NCBI GenBank assembly: GCA_017467515.1
Contig: JAFUSU010000026.1
Coordinates: forward strand, 1-64,000
DNA length: 64,000 bases
Reading direction: 5' to 3'
Source of the DNA: Alphaproteobacteria bacterium
GTDB taxonomy: Bacteria > Pseudomonadota > Alphaproteobacteria > RF32 > CAG-239
The stretch's first letter is position 1, and every line of letters begins with the position of its first letter. Positions 16,806 to 25,278 of the stretch are shown here, piece after piece. The position numbers and the translations under genes were made by a program. The notes below the pieces were generated by a model. That model searched no databases and was not told the DNA's origin. It saw only the letters and a list, made by a program, of their open reading frames with translations.

Positions 16806-18118
16806 TGGAAGAAACCTTATTTTCAGCTAATATTAAAAGACCTTTAGCCGACAGATTAAGACCCAAAGAATTAAACGAGGTCGTCGGACAAGATCACTTA
16901 GTCGGAACAGATGCCCCTTTAGGGCGTATGATTAAAAGCGGAAAAATAACCTCCTTTATTTTATGGGGTCCCCCCGGATGCGGAAAGACCACCATTGCGC
17001 GGTTAATGGCAGAACATACAAATCTTTATTTTGAACAAATTTCGGCTGTTTTTTCAGGTGTGGCAGATTTAAAACGTGTGTTTCAATACGCCCAAGATCG
17101 TCGAGCAAATCAGGGCAAAGGGACACTCTTATTCGTTGATGAAATTCATCGTTTTAATAAATCTCAGCAAGACGGTTTTCTGCCTTATGTTGAAGACGGA
17201 ACTATCATTCTTGTCGGGGCCACAACGGAAAATCCATCTTTTGAACTTAACGCCGCTTTATTATCGCGCTGTCAGGTTTTTGTTCTTAACCGTCTGAATG
17301 CCGATAATTTTGAAGAATTGCTGCAACGAGCAGAAAAAGAGAGCGGGAAAAAACTTCCCGTAGATGAAGATGCTCGCGAATTTATGAAATCTGTCGCCGA
17401 TGGTGATGGTCGATATATTCTCAATTTAGCAGAAAGCATCTGGTCCTACGCACAAGAAGGAGAAATCTTCAATAAAGAGAATATTATGAACATCATTCGT
17501 TCACGTGCACCGGTTTACGATAAAGGGCGCGACGGACACTACAACCTGATTTCCGCCGTTCATAAATCTCTGCGAGGCTCAGATGTTGATGCTGCTCTTT
17601 ACTGGGTGGCACGTATGATAACAGCTGGTGAAGATCCAAAGTATATTCTACGGCGCCTGACTCGTTTTGCCATAGAAGATGTTTCTTTAGCCGATCCGAA
17701 TGCTGTTTCTCAAGCTATTGCCTGCTGGGAAACGTATGACCGATTAGGTTCTCCGGAAGGTGATTTAGCCGTTATGCAACTGACAGCCTACCTGGCAACC
17801 GCACCAAAATCTGTCGGTGTTTATAAAGCAATGTATGCCTCTTTTGATTTGGCAAAAAAGACCGGATCGCTGATGCCGCCCAAAAATATATTAAATGCTC
17901 CGACAAAATTAATGAAACAACTTGGATACAGTGACGGTTATGAATACGACCCCGATTGTGAAGACGGATTCTCCGGAGCAAATTATTTTCCTGACGGTAT
18001 TAAGCGTACCAAACTTTATCACCCTGTTGACCGCGGCTTTGAACGAGAAATCAAAAAACGTATTGAATATTTTGATAAGCTGCGCGCTGAAAAACAAGCT
18101 CAGAAAAAGCAAAAATAA
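16805..18118 (+). CDS. rarA: Replication-associated recombination protein RarA (MgsA)
   Basis: RarA is a clamp-loader-like AAA+ ATPase that acts at stalled replication forks. The 437-residue protein has the N-terminal start seen in the family (RPLADRLRP, 12-20), Walker A GPPGCGKTT (55-63), Walker B LLFVDEIHRF (108-117) with an arginine-finger sensor region SRCQVFVLNRL, and the C-terminal MgsA tetramerisation domain (from about 330). Normal length. Coupled to the pentapeptide gene by a one-base overlap; rarA followed by rluC and atp12 is a usual alphaproteobacterial order. Confidence 0.96.
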   Translation: MEETLFSANIKRPLADRLRPKELNEVVGQDHLVGTDAPLGRMIKSGKITSFILWGPPGCGKTTIARLMAEHTNLYFEQISAVFSGVADLKRVFQYAQDRRANQGKGTLLFVDEIHRFNKSQQDGFLPYVEDGTIILVGATTENPSFELNAALLSRCQVFVLNRLNADNFEELLQRAEKESGKKLPVDEDAREFMKSVADGDGRYILNLAESIWSYAQEGEIFNKENIMNIIRSRAPVYDKGRDGHYNLISAVHKSLRGSDVDAALYWVARMITAGEDPKYILRRLTRFAIEDVSLADPNAVSQAIACWETYDRLGSPEGDLAVMQLTAYLATAPKSVGVYKAMYASFDLAKKTGSLMPPKNILNAPTKLMKQLGYSDGYEYDPDCEDGFSGANYFPDGIKRTKLYHPVDRGFEREIKKRIEYFDKLRAEKQAQKKQK

Positions 18119-18123
18119 CTTCC

Positions 18124-18153
18124 TTGACAATCTTTTTCTCTTTTTGCTATAAA
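18124..18153 (+). promoter_or_regulatory. Promoter for the small gene at 18185
   Basis: TTGACA (18124-18129), 18-bp spacer, TATAAA (18148-18153). Full -35 and five-of-six -10, just after the rarA stop codon. Confidence 0.65.
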
Positions 18154-18184
18154 GCACACAGTTATTAATTACAAAAAAATTATT

Positions 18185-18529
18185 ATGAACAGAAATTTAA
18201 TTATCCTATTGATTACTTCTTATGCATCATCTTCGATTCCTGAAAAAATAAAGCTTAAAGAGGGGATAGATGCTGAGGAATTTGAAGAACTGAAAAAGGT
18301 TCTAAAAGAAGAATACGGAATTACTGCCGCAAAAGATGCTGAAGCTTCTCGCACAGATACGCAGAAACTTTTAGAAAAAGCGACAATTGAAAAAAAACAG
18401 GTTATGATTCTCCAAAATCGTCCCTTTTTTTCTCCGCCTTCTGACATTTTTAAAACGCCTGAACCCTGCCGATATATTCCTAAAACAATCGGCAAGCCGA
18501 ACAGCAAACCAAAGGGCAAAAGGCGCTGA
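18185..18529 (+). CDS. Small protein of unknown function
   Basis: A 114-residue protein between its own promoter and terminator, so a monocistronic gene. The first about 18 residues are hydrophobic and could be a weak signal or anchor. The segment EELKKVLKEEYGITAA (about 37-52) resembles the N-terminal dimerisation helix of ribosomal protein L7/L12, but the rest does not; this is a local likeness only. The C-terminus is basic and proline-rich (PNSKPKGKRR). There is no clear Shine-Dalgarno sequence before the ATG. No family recognised. Confidence 0.5.
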   Translation: MNRNLIILLITSYASSSIPEKIKLKEGIDAEEFEELKKVLKEEYGITAAKDAEASRTDTQKLLEKATIEKKQVMILQNRPFFSPPSDIFKTPEPCRYIPKTIGKPNSKPKGKRR

Positions 18530-18541
18530 ACAATGTATTTA

Positions 18542-18577
18542 AAGAGAGCTGCCCTAAAAAGGCGTTCTCTTTTTTAT
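18542..18577 (+). terminator. Intrinsic terminator after the small gene
   Basis: AAGAGA (18542-18547) pairs with TCTCTT (18566-18571) and GCC (18551-18553) with GGC (18561-18563), followed by a T-rich tail. Confidence 0.75.
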
Positions 18578-18590
18578 TTTTAAATTTTCC

Positions 18591-18619
18591 TTGTCAAACA
18601 ATTTCTAATATTCTAAACT
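18591..18619 (+). promoter_or_regulatory. Promoter for rluC
   Basis: TTGTCA (18591-18596), 17-bp spacer, TAAACT (18614-18619), 25 bases before the rluC start. Confidence 0.55.
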
Positions 18620-18643
18620 TCCCGCAAGTTAGAAAGGGATAAA

Positions 18644-19576
18644 ATGTCTGGCGTTGAAATCATAAAAGTAAAACCGGAAGATGACGGAATGCGTCTTAAT
18701 CGTTGGTTTTTAAAATACTATCCGGCTTTAAGTTTGAGTCGATTCCAAAAACTTCTGAGAACAAAACAAATTAAAGTTGATAATCAACGAGCCGAGGCCG
18801 GACTTAAACTCTCTGCCGGTCAAGAAATAAGAGTTCCTCCTTTAGAAAAAGAAAAAGCAGAACCTTTGCATATCGGTTTAAGCAGCAAAGACACCAGATT
18901 TATTCAATCTTTAGTTATTTATAAAGATGAAAATATTATCGTCTTAAACAAACCGTCAGGTCTTGCGGTTCAGGGTGGAACAAATACCGTCCACCATATT
19001 GATGCGCTTCTTGACGGACTCCTCTTTAATAAGACGGAAAAACCCAAATTGGTCCACCGCATTGATAAAGACACCAGCGGTATTTTGGTTTTAGCTCGCA
19101 ATCGGATATGGGCCGATAAGCTGACTCAAGCCTTCCGTGAACATACTTTACAAAAAACCTATCTCGCTTTAGTTGCGCCCGCTCCAAAACAAGGAGAGGG
19201 AGAAATAAAAGCGCCTCTTGAAAAGATTGGAGAAAAAATCTTAGTTACCGATTCCGGAAAAACGGCACATTCTTTATATAAAACAATTGATACCGTCGGG
19301 GATAAATTTGCTTTACTGGCCGTTGAACCGCTAACCGGACGAACACATCAAATTCGTGTTCACTTACAATATATCGGCTCACCGATCATCGGTGATGATA
19401 AGTATTTTTTAGGAGAGAAAAGGGAAAAATACACCCTTTTAACCAACAAACTGCATCTTCACGCATACAAAATTGATCTCTCCTCACTATATAATAAAAA
19501 GCTTTTAATCAAGGCTCCCTTACCAGAGTATTTTAAACAGGACTTAGAGCATATCGGAATACATTTTAAAGGATAA
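18644..19576 (+). CDS. rluC: Large-subunit rRNA pseudouridine synthase, RluC/RluD family
   Basis: This enzyme isomerises uridines of 23S rRNA to pseudouridine. The 310-residue protein has an N-terminal S4 RNA-binding domain (about 15-75) and the catalytic domain with HRIDKDTSGIL (138-148), in which Asp141 is the nucleophile, plus the C-terminal GRTHQIRVH motif. Choice of RluC over RluD rests on gene order (rarA, rluC, atp12), which is common in alphaproteobacteria; the exact target uridines are not readable. The AsmA gene follows after 5 bp. Confidence 0.9.
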   Translation: MSGVEIIKVKPEDDGMRLNRWFLKYYPALSLSRFQKLLRTKQIKVDNQRAEAGLKLSAGQEIRVPPLEKEKAEPLHIGLSSKDTRFIQSLVIYKDENIIVLNKPSGLAVQGGTNTVHHIDALLDGLLFNKTEKPKLVHRIDKDTSGILVLARNRIWADKLTQAFREHTLQKTYLALVAPAPKQGEGEIKAPLEKIGEKILVTDSGKTAHSLYKTIDTVGDKFALLAVEPLTGRTHQIRVHLQYIGSPIIGDDKYFLGEKREKYTLLTNKLHLHAYKIDLSSLYNKKLLIKAPLPEYFKQDLEHIGIHFKG

Positions 19577-19581
19577 AAAAA

Positions 19582-21729
19582 ATGAAAACTTTTTTTAAGA
19601 TTATTTTTTCTTTATTTTTAATCATTATCGTTGGTGTTATTGCCGGCGTTTGGTATTTTTTGAATAATTTTGATCTTAACCAATACAAAGGGTTAATTGA
19701 AGAGCAAACTTATAAATACACCGGACGCCAATTAAAAATTAATGGCGATGCACATCTCGGTATTTCTCTTGTTCCGACACTGATTGTTGACGACATTACC
19801 CTTTCAAATGCGGCTTGGGCCGAAAAACCAAATATGGCTGAAATAAAAAACTTAAGTATTCAAATTGCTGTAATGCCCTTATTTGAAAAAAAACTTGTTA
19901 TTAACGATTTTACACTTAATGAAGCTAAAATTTATCTGGAAAAAGCAGCAACAGGAATGGCTAACTGGGATTTCACTCGGCCAAACCAAGAAACTGCTTT
20001 GACTCAAACACTCGGATTTGCTCAGCTTGAGGAAACATCATCTTTCCCCAAACCCGAGCAAACAAGCGATAGTTTTCTTCCTGATTTTCTTAATGAAATC
20101 ACAATCAAAAATATCGGTATTGATAATGGTTTTATTGAATATAACGATGCCTCCTCTAAGCAAAATCACGAGTTAACCATCAATACGTTTGACTTTAATA
20201 TGGATAGCCTCAATTCTCCGGTTAATGCCGTTATTGATGCCGTTTACCAAAACGAACCGATCAAAGCCGATTTAAAATTAGGCTCTGTTAATGACTTTTT
20301 AGCCAATACAAAACCTTTCCCCGTAAATATTGCTGCCGATGCATATAAAGTTAAAGCTTTGGTTGAGGGAACGGTGTTTGACTTAATGGGAGATAATCTT
20401 TCTTATGATCTTTCAACAGATGCAACCTCAGCAAACGGAGCTTTTGACCTTCCTTCTATTACATTTAAAGGAAAGGTTAAAGGGGATCTGTCTAAGATCT
20501 CTGCAAATATTGAGCACCTTAATATCGTCAATAACACCATTTCAGGAACACTTAAGGCTGATATCTCTAAAAAGATTCCGCAAATTAATGCCGATTTAAA
20601 AAGTCCGAAAATTGATTTACGCTCTTTCCAGAAAAAGAAAACTGCTTTCGATTTTGAATTGATTTCTTCTGCCCAAGCATCTTCTTTAGTACCCAACACG
20701 CCTGTTCCTTATGATTTACTGCAAGCATTTAACGGACTCATTAAATTAAACATAAAAAAATTGATTATTGATGACGCTATGACAGCAAATAACGTTGCCC
20801 TTAAAGCGGCCTTTGTCAACGGAACGGTTAATGTTAAACCGCTTGATTTAGACTTTGGAAACGGACATATCAATTTAGACGCCACCATCAACAGTAAAAA
20901 CAAAACCGTTACGGTGTTGCTCAACAGTAAAGACATTTTAATCCAAGACCTTCATAAAGAATTTTTACTTGAAGGAGAAGGCGATTTTGGTGTTCTCAGC
21001 GGGGGTAAAACACTACTTAACGCAAACTTATCTTCGCAAGGAGCGACCTATCGCCAATTGGTTCAAAATATGAAAGGACAGGCTGTTGTTTTACTAACGG
21101 CATCAAAATTCCAGACCGGTAGTTTACAATTTTTAACAAAGGGATTTATCCGTCAATTACTGAGCGCCTTAAATATCAAAACGAATAAAACTTCTAAAGT
21201 TAATTTGCAGTGTGCCGCTATTCGCACAGATATCGCCGGAGGAAAAGCTGATTTTCCGCAAGGCATCGCCATTCAATCCGATAAATTTACGTTATCAAGT
21301 ACCGGAAAAATTAATCTGATAAATGATAAAATTGATTTTAGTCTGGCACCTTCTTTTAATTTTGACACCGGTATTGCGCAAGCTTTAAGCTCTTTCATCA
21401 AAGTAAAAGGGACTCTTAATCAGCCTCAAATAGCCATTGATGATAAACAAACACTTAAGGCGGCCGTCGGCATAGCAACAACCGGCGGACTGGGCTACTT
21501 AGGGGCACAAACCCTCACTTCTGATAATTCGCCGTGTTATTCGGCATTAAAAGGGACAGCTTATCAGAGTATGGTTCCCCAACCTTCTGCGGCCTCTCAA
21601 GCACAACAAAACACGGTTCAGAATGCAAAAGAAGTCTACAAAGAAGGCAAAGCTGCCGTAAAAGAGGAACTTAAAAATCTGGAAAAAAATGCAAAAGACA
21701 TCATCAATATGTTTAAAAGGAAAAAATAA
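19582..21729 (+). CDS. AsmA family protein
   Basis: A 715-residue envelope protein with one N-terminal membrane helix (about 5-27) and a long beta-rich periplasmic domain. The start region (VWYFLNNFDLNQYKGLIEEQ...YTGRQLKINGDAHLGIS) is the signature of AsmA proteins, and repeated short beta segments of the chorein-like type continue to about residue 640. AsmA-like proteins are thought to form hydrophobic grooves that move phospholipids between membranes. The C-terminus is a charged Lys/Glu helix. Its stop overlaps the start of the ATP12 gene by one base. Confidence 0.88.
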   Translation: MKTFFKIIFSLFLIIIVGVIAGVWYFLNNFDLNQYKGLIEEQTYKYTGRQLKINGDAHLGISLVPTLIVDDITLSNAAWAEKPNMAEIKNLSIQIAVMPLFEKKLVINDFTLNEAKIYLEKAATGMANWDFTRPNQETALTQTLGFAQLEETSSFPKPEQTSDSFLPDFLNEITIKNIGIDNGFIEYNDASSKQNHELTINTFDFNMDSLNSPVNAVIDAVYQNEPIKADLKLGSVNDFLANTKPFPVNIAADAYKVKALVEGTVFDLMGDNLSYDLSTDATSANGAFDLPSITFKGKVKGDLSKISANIEHLNIVNNTISGTLKADISKKIPQINADLKSPKIDLRSFQKKKTAFDFELISSAQASSLVPNTPVPYDLLQAFNGLIKLNIKKLIIDDAMTANNVALKAAFVNGTVNVKPLDLDFGNGHINLDATINSKNKTVTVLLNSKDILIQDLHKEFLLEGEGDFGVLSGGKTLLNANLSSQGATYRQLVQNMKGQAVVLLTASKFQTGSLQFLTKGFIRQLLSALNIKTNKTSKVNLQCAAIRTDIAGGKADFPQGIAIQSDKFTLSSTGKINLINDKIDFSLAPSFNFDTGIAQALSSFIKVKGTLNQPQIAIDDKQTLKAAVGIATTGGLGYLGAQTLTSDNSPCYSALKGTAYQSMVPQPSAASQAQQNTVQNAKEVYKEGKAAVKEELKNLEKNAKDIINMFKRKK

Positions 21730-22229
21730 TGACTGACAAGCTTATAAAATCTGTTCCGGAAATAGCTAAAGATCGTAAAATAATTATCGAAAAGCTCGTT
21801 AAATACAGCTTAACAGATATGCTTTTATTTTGGGGAACCAATGAAGAATTATTTAAATGCCAACAAGAAAAATGGACGCCTATTTTAGTGTGGGCAAAAG
21901 AAAATTTAGAAACTAAATTTAAAACAACACAAACACTTGATATTCCGGCACAGGATAGTCATTCCGGTGAAAAATTAAAGCTGTTCTTAGAATCATTGAC
22001 AGATAAGGAATTAACGGCATTCTATTATGCGGCACTTAATATGCGTTCTGTTTTACTGGCAGCCGCTTTTATCAAAGGACGCATATCTGCCAAGGACGCT
22101 TTTGAAACATCTTGCTTGGAAGAACTTTGGCAGGCTCAAAAATGGGGAACAGATGAAGAAGCCTCGGCTCGCCGAAATGAACTAAAGAAAGAACTGGAAG
22201 AAATAGAAAAATTTCTCAAACAAAAATAA
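21729..22229 (+). CDS. ATP12 family F1-ATPase assembly chaperone, short form
   Basis: ATP12 binds the alpha subunit of the F1 ATPase during assembly in alphaproteobacteria and mitochondria. The conserved C-terminal half is plain: LVKYSLTDMLLFWG, QQEKWTPILVWA, and LEELWQAQKWGTDEEASARRNEL correspond to the family's Y..TD, Q...WDPLL.WA and L.E.WQ...WG.DEEA blocks. The protein has 166 residues against about 230-260 for usual members: the N-terminal beta domain is missing and there is no open frame upstream to supply it, because AsmA ends exactly at its start. Either this lineage uses a reduced chaperone or the gene is decaying; the intact frame and coupling favour a working short form. Confidence 0.8.
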   Translation: MTDKLIKSVPEIAKDRKIIIEKLVKYSLTDMLLFWGTNEELFKCQQEKWTPILVWAKENLETKFKTTQTLDIPAQDSHSGEKLKLFLESLTDKELTAFYYAALNMRSVLLAAAFIKGRISAKDAFETSCLEELWQAQKWGTDEEASARRNELKKELEEIEKFLKQK

Positions 22230-22519
22230 TGCAAAAAGAGGTTTTTATTAAGATTCAAGGTCGTGTTCAAGGTGTCGGCTTTCGACGCTGGGCCGTTGCT
22301 GAGGCAGAAAAAATCGGAGGCATTTCAGGTTGGGTTCATAACGAATATGACGGCTCCGTGCAAATTATGATGCGCGGAGAAGAAGAAAACATTGACCGTA
22401 TGATTATTGCTTGCCAAAAAGGCTCTCCCTTCTCTCGCGTTGATAGAGTATCTTTTGTGGTCGGACGGTGGAGTGGCTTTCTTCCCCCCATTGAAGACGG
22501 CGTTTTCAAACGGTTTTAA
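22229..22519 (+). CDS. acyP: Acylphosphatase
   Basis: Acylphosphatase hydrolyses acyl phosphates such as acetyl phosphate or 1,3-bisphosphoglycerate. The 96-residue protein has the signature GRVQGVGFRRW (11-21) with catalytic Arg19 and GWVHNEYDGSV (34-44) with catalytic Asn38. The last 15 residues diverge from the family. The start overlaps the ATP12 stop (TAATG), and a tandem hairpin repeat begins four bases after the stop codon. Confidence 0.93.
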   Translation: MQKEVFIKIQGRVQGVGFRRWAVAEAEKIGGISGWVHNEYDGSVQIMMRGEEENIDRMIIACQKGSPFSRVDRVSFVVGRWSGFLPPIEDGVFKRF

Positions 22520-22523
22520 TCAG

Positions 22524-22810
22524 AAAATCTGCACCAGAAACACATTTAGCTCAGCCGTGATTTTATAAAATGGGATAAATGTTGTTTATAGTAAGATTTA
22601 GAAAGAATTGCGACAGGAGCGTACATTCTGGTACGTGACTTAGCAATTCTTGAAAAATCTGCACTAGAAATACATTTAGCTCAGCCGTGACTTTATAAAA
22701 TGGGATAAATGTTGTTTATAGTAAGATTTAGAAAGAATTGCGACAGGAGCGTACATTCCGGTACGTGACTTAGCAATTCTTGAAAAATCTGCACTAGAAA
22801 TACATTTAGC
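22524..22810. repeat. Tandem nested hairpin repeats, copies D1 and D2 (130-bp period)
   Basis: Two nearly identical 130-bp units (22551-22680 and 22681-22810) preceded by the last 27 bases of a third (22524-22550). The copies differ at only a few positions (for example ATTCTG against ATTCCG in the loop). Each holds the core AAGAATTGC-GACAGGAG-CGTAC-loop-GTACG-TGACTTA-GCAATTCTT, with an outer AGATTT/AAATCT stem and TAGT/ACTA at the base (22589-22667 and 22719-22797). The block fills the space between the convergent genes acyP and the ADP-dependent kinase. Confidence 0.92.
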
Positions 22811-22815
22811 ACATT

Positions 22816-24210
22816 TTATCTTGCTCCGATTAAGGAAATTGATGAAATCGTATCTCCCATTCCGACCAATGTTTTCGGTTTTTCAACCAAAATAGTCGGC
22901 ACGGCAATAATATCAAATCCGGCATACTGAGATATGCCCGTTTTCAACAAATTTTCATCTTCAATAATATCACTGATTGTTTTAAGTTCTTCTAAACCGA
23001 CATCTGAAACATCTTTTCCCAAAGCCCAGAGTAAATTTTCCTTATGGTTAATATCACCGGTGCCGGCTTTTCCTGCCGCTATTGTTGATGCCAAAATCAT
23101 TCCGTTACGATTTTGCTCCGGTGTAATTCGAAAACTTTTATTTTGAACCGTTAAATACAACCCGAAGAAATGAAGTTGAATACGCGGGGTTTTCAAAATT
23201 TCTTTAACTTTCAGCAAGGCTCTGAATAAATTTTCAGCGTGACAGTTTTCTTGGCACTGCCTTGCTAATTTTTCTTCTCCGACAACCTCTAAAATATCAA
23301 TCAATTCTCTTTCGTTAATACCCGTGGAATCACAATTAGTTGCCAATTTCTGCAAAATAGCTTTACGAACTTCAATATCTTGTGTCGAAGCAATTTCTAA
23401 ATGGACAATGGCGCCATACTTATGCCAAGCATTAATAATCGGCAAAACTTTTTCAACCAAAGCAACACCATTATTATTTGCCGTCAAAGCATGCATACCG
23501 GATAAGACAACATAATCCGCTTTAATACTGTTTGTGGCGGCAACAAAATGCTGATCCATTACTAATTTAAGGTTCAACGGATCATAGGTTGCGATAAATC
23601 GATTTGACTTCGGACAAGTAAACGTTTGCCCGTCAATAACTGCCTTATCTCCTTTATCAAATTCAATAATCCAGTGAATTAAAGGCGTGTCTTGAGAACG
23701 ATTAATCTGATAAGACGGCTTTTCCCGCCCGTTTTCATCAAAAGAAACAATATTATCAAGTTTTAAGAATTGCTCAGCCTGCTCTTTCGGATGCGAATTA
23801 GTATGGGCAATAACTTTCTTTACACCTATAATGCCCAGAACATTGGCAACAATACCGCCCTGTCCGCCCATTTGCAAACGATCATAACCTAAATGCTCTA
23901 TCATCCAGTTATAAATAACCTTGTCTTCCGTCAACCATTCTTCGGCTATTCCGGCAGAAAAGCATTTAAAAATACCTTTTAACACATCTTGTGATTCCAG
24001 CAGCTTTGCTTGTCTGATATCTTGCAGCTCTGCCAAAGACATACCGGCGCTTTTTACCAATTCTGACAATCTTTGCCCGCTTATTTTTAAAACGGCATCC
24101 ACATTTACATTAAAGGCTGTTACTGCCGTATCAACGGCCTTAACCCGATCCAAAGTTTGTGGTGCTGTCGCAAATAAATCCCGCCAGTTTTCTTTTATTT
24201 CTTTGAGCAT
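22816..24210 (-). CDS. ADP-dependent glucokinase/phosphofructokinase family protein
   Basis: These ribokinase-fold enzymes phosphorylate glucose or fructose 6-phosphate using ADP instead of ATP, and are best known from Euryarchaeota and animals. The 464-residue protein has all the marks: NVNVDAV (34-40), GGQGG (115-119), GMH (238-240), HLEIAS (270-275), GINEREL (297-303), LHFFGLYL, and the catalytic GMGDT (450-454) with Asp453 as base. Which sugar is used cannot be settled by eye. It is followed downstream by hairpin repeats and lies just downstream of the Mic60 gene, 3 bp after its stop codon, so the two may be co-transcribed. Presence in an alphaproteobacterium suggests horizontal transfer. 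Confidence 0.88.
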   Translation of the reverse strand: MLKEIKENWRDLFATAPQTLDRVKAVDTAVTAFNVNVDAVLKISGQRLSELVKSAGMSLAELQDIRQAKLLESQDVLKGIFKCFSAGIAEEWLTEDKVIYNWMIEHLGYDRLQMGGQGGIVANVLGIIGVKKVIAHTNSHPKEQAEQFLKLDNIVSFDENGREKPSYQINRSQDTPLIHWIIEFDKGDKAVIDGQTFTCPKSNRFIATYDPLNLKLVMDQHFVAATNSIKADYVVLSGMHALTANNNGVALVEKVLPIINAWHKYGAIVHLEIASTQDIEVRKAILQKLATNCDSTGINERELIDILEVVGEEKLARQCQENCHAENLFRALLKVKEILKTPRIQLHFFGLYLTVQNKSFRITPEQNRNGMILASTIAAGKAGTGDINHKENLLWALGKDVSDVGLEELKTISDIIEDENLLKTGISQYAGFDIIAVPTILVEKPKTLVGMGDTISSISLIGAR

Positions 24211-24213
24211 TCA

Positions 24214-25206
24214 CTATTCCTTATTTTTAAGATTATTAACTTTCATCTCTGCCAAACTGTAAGCGGCTATATTTCTTATTGCTTGTTTGAAAGAAAGCAT
24301 ATTTTGAGCATCGACCAACCATTCTTGCAAAGATTGGTTTTGCTTTATAGCATCACTCTCTGAAGATTCTATTAAAAGAACAGCTTTTTTTATTTGTCCG
24401 TCAAAAACAAAAGACGCAACTTTTGCCAAGTCATCCGTATTTTCCTCAACCTGCTCTTTTTCTCCTTTTTTACTAACCTTAATATATTCATTTAATTTAG
24501 CATTAAAGCGTTCTTTCCAATTTTGCGCGGTTTCTTCTGAAGGCTGGTGTGTTTTCTCATAAATTGTTTTAAATTGCTGAATTAAATTTGCTTTTGAAGA
24601 AACACCGTTACGAGCATACTCTTCAATTAAAGAAACGTCTTTTTGTATGGTGGATTCTTTAGGCGTTAACTGATTAAGGATTTCTGCCTCATAAACAAAG
24701 TTTCCACCTTCTTCCGCTGCCTGTTTAACCAACATTGCCGCACTCAAAATTAAAGCGCCGTCATCACTGATTTTTGCCAATTTATCCAGACGATTCTCTA
24801 ATTTATCAACACGCGTCAACATTCCTAATACAATTGCCGCATCCGCTTTTGAATCAATAACATTGAGATTTTGTTTTTCCAGACGTTCTACTTTTTCTTC
24901 AAAACCGGACATATCCGGCTCTGTTCTTTCCAATATCTGAGATTGCAAAACGGCAACCTGATTTTGTAATTGGTTGATTTGCAAAATCAAAGCCTCACTA
25001 TCATTTTCCTGATGAGACTCATTTTTTTGATCAAAACGTTGTAAAACCTGCGGATTCAAATATAACCAATAAGCTCCGCCGCCGATAAGACCGATCAAAA
25101 TCAATTTGCTTAATAAAGATTTTATCATTAACAAAATACTGAAAGAAGTTTTTCCTTGTTTTGCATCTTCAGCAGTTTCTACTGTTTTTTGCTCTTTTTT
25201 GCTCAT
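24214..25206 (-). CDS. Mic60-type inner-membrane protein (COG4223)
   Basis: The bacterial relative of mitochondrial mitofilin/Mic60, which shapes inner-membrane invaginations. The 330-residue protein has a charged N-terminus, one membrane helix (about 33-50), a coiled coil (about 65-140) and a C-terminal helical domain of the mitofilin type (about 150-320). Family members are restricted to alphaproteobacteria. They normally sit in the order hemC-hemD-mic60 divergent from tsaD; here mic60 is directly divergent from tsaD and both haem genes are missing. Confidence 0.8.
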   Translation of the reverse strand: MSKKEQKTVETAEDAKQGKTSFSILLMIKSLLSKLILIGLIGGGAYWLYLNPQVLQRFDQKNESHQENDSEALILQINQLQNQVAVLQSQILERTEPDMSGFEEKVERLEKQNLNVIDSKADAAIVLGMLTRVDKLENRLDKLAKISDDGALILSAAMLVKQAAEEGGNFVYEAEILNQLTPKESTIQKDVSLIEEYARNGVSSKANLIQQFKTIYEKTHQPSEETAQNWKERFNAKLNEYIKVSKKGEKEQVEENTDDLAKVASFVFDGQIKKAVLLIESSESDAIKQNQSLQEWLVDAQNMLSFKQAIRNIAAYSLAEMKVNNLKNKE

Positions 25207-25217
25207 ATCAAAATCCC

Positions 25218-25246
25218 TTTACATTAATGAATATATTCAATATATA
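25218..25246 (+). promoter_or_regulatory. Promoter for tsaD-nth
   Basis: TTTACA (25218-25223), 17-bp spacer, TATATA (25241-25246), in the 72-bp gap between the divergent mic60 and tsaD genes. Confidence 0.5.
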
Positions 25247-25278
25247 TACAATAAAGATTTTTTGAATGGAAGAACCAA

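Noticed and set aside
22524-22810. CRISPR array
   Set aside because: There are only two long near-identical units with a 130-bp period and no unique spacers or cas genes.
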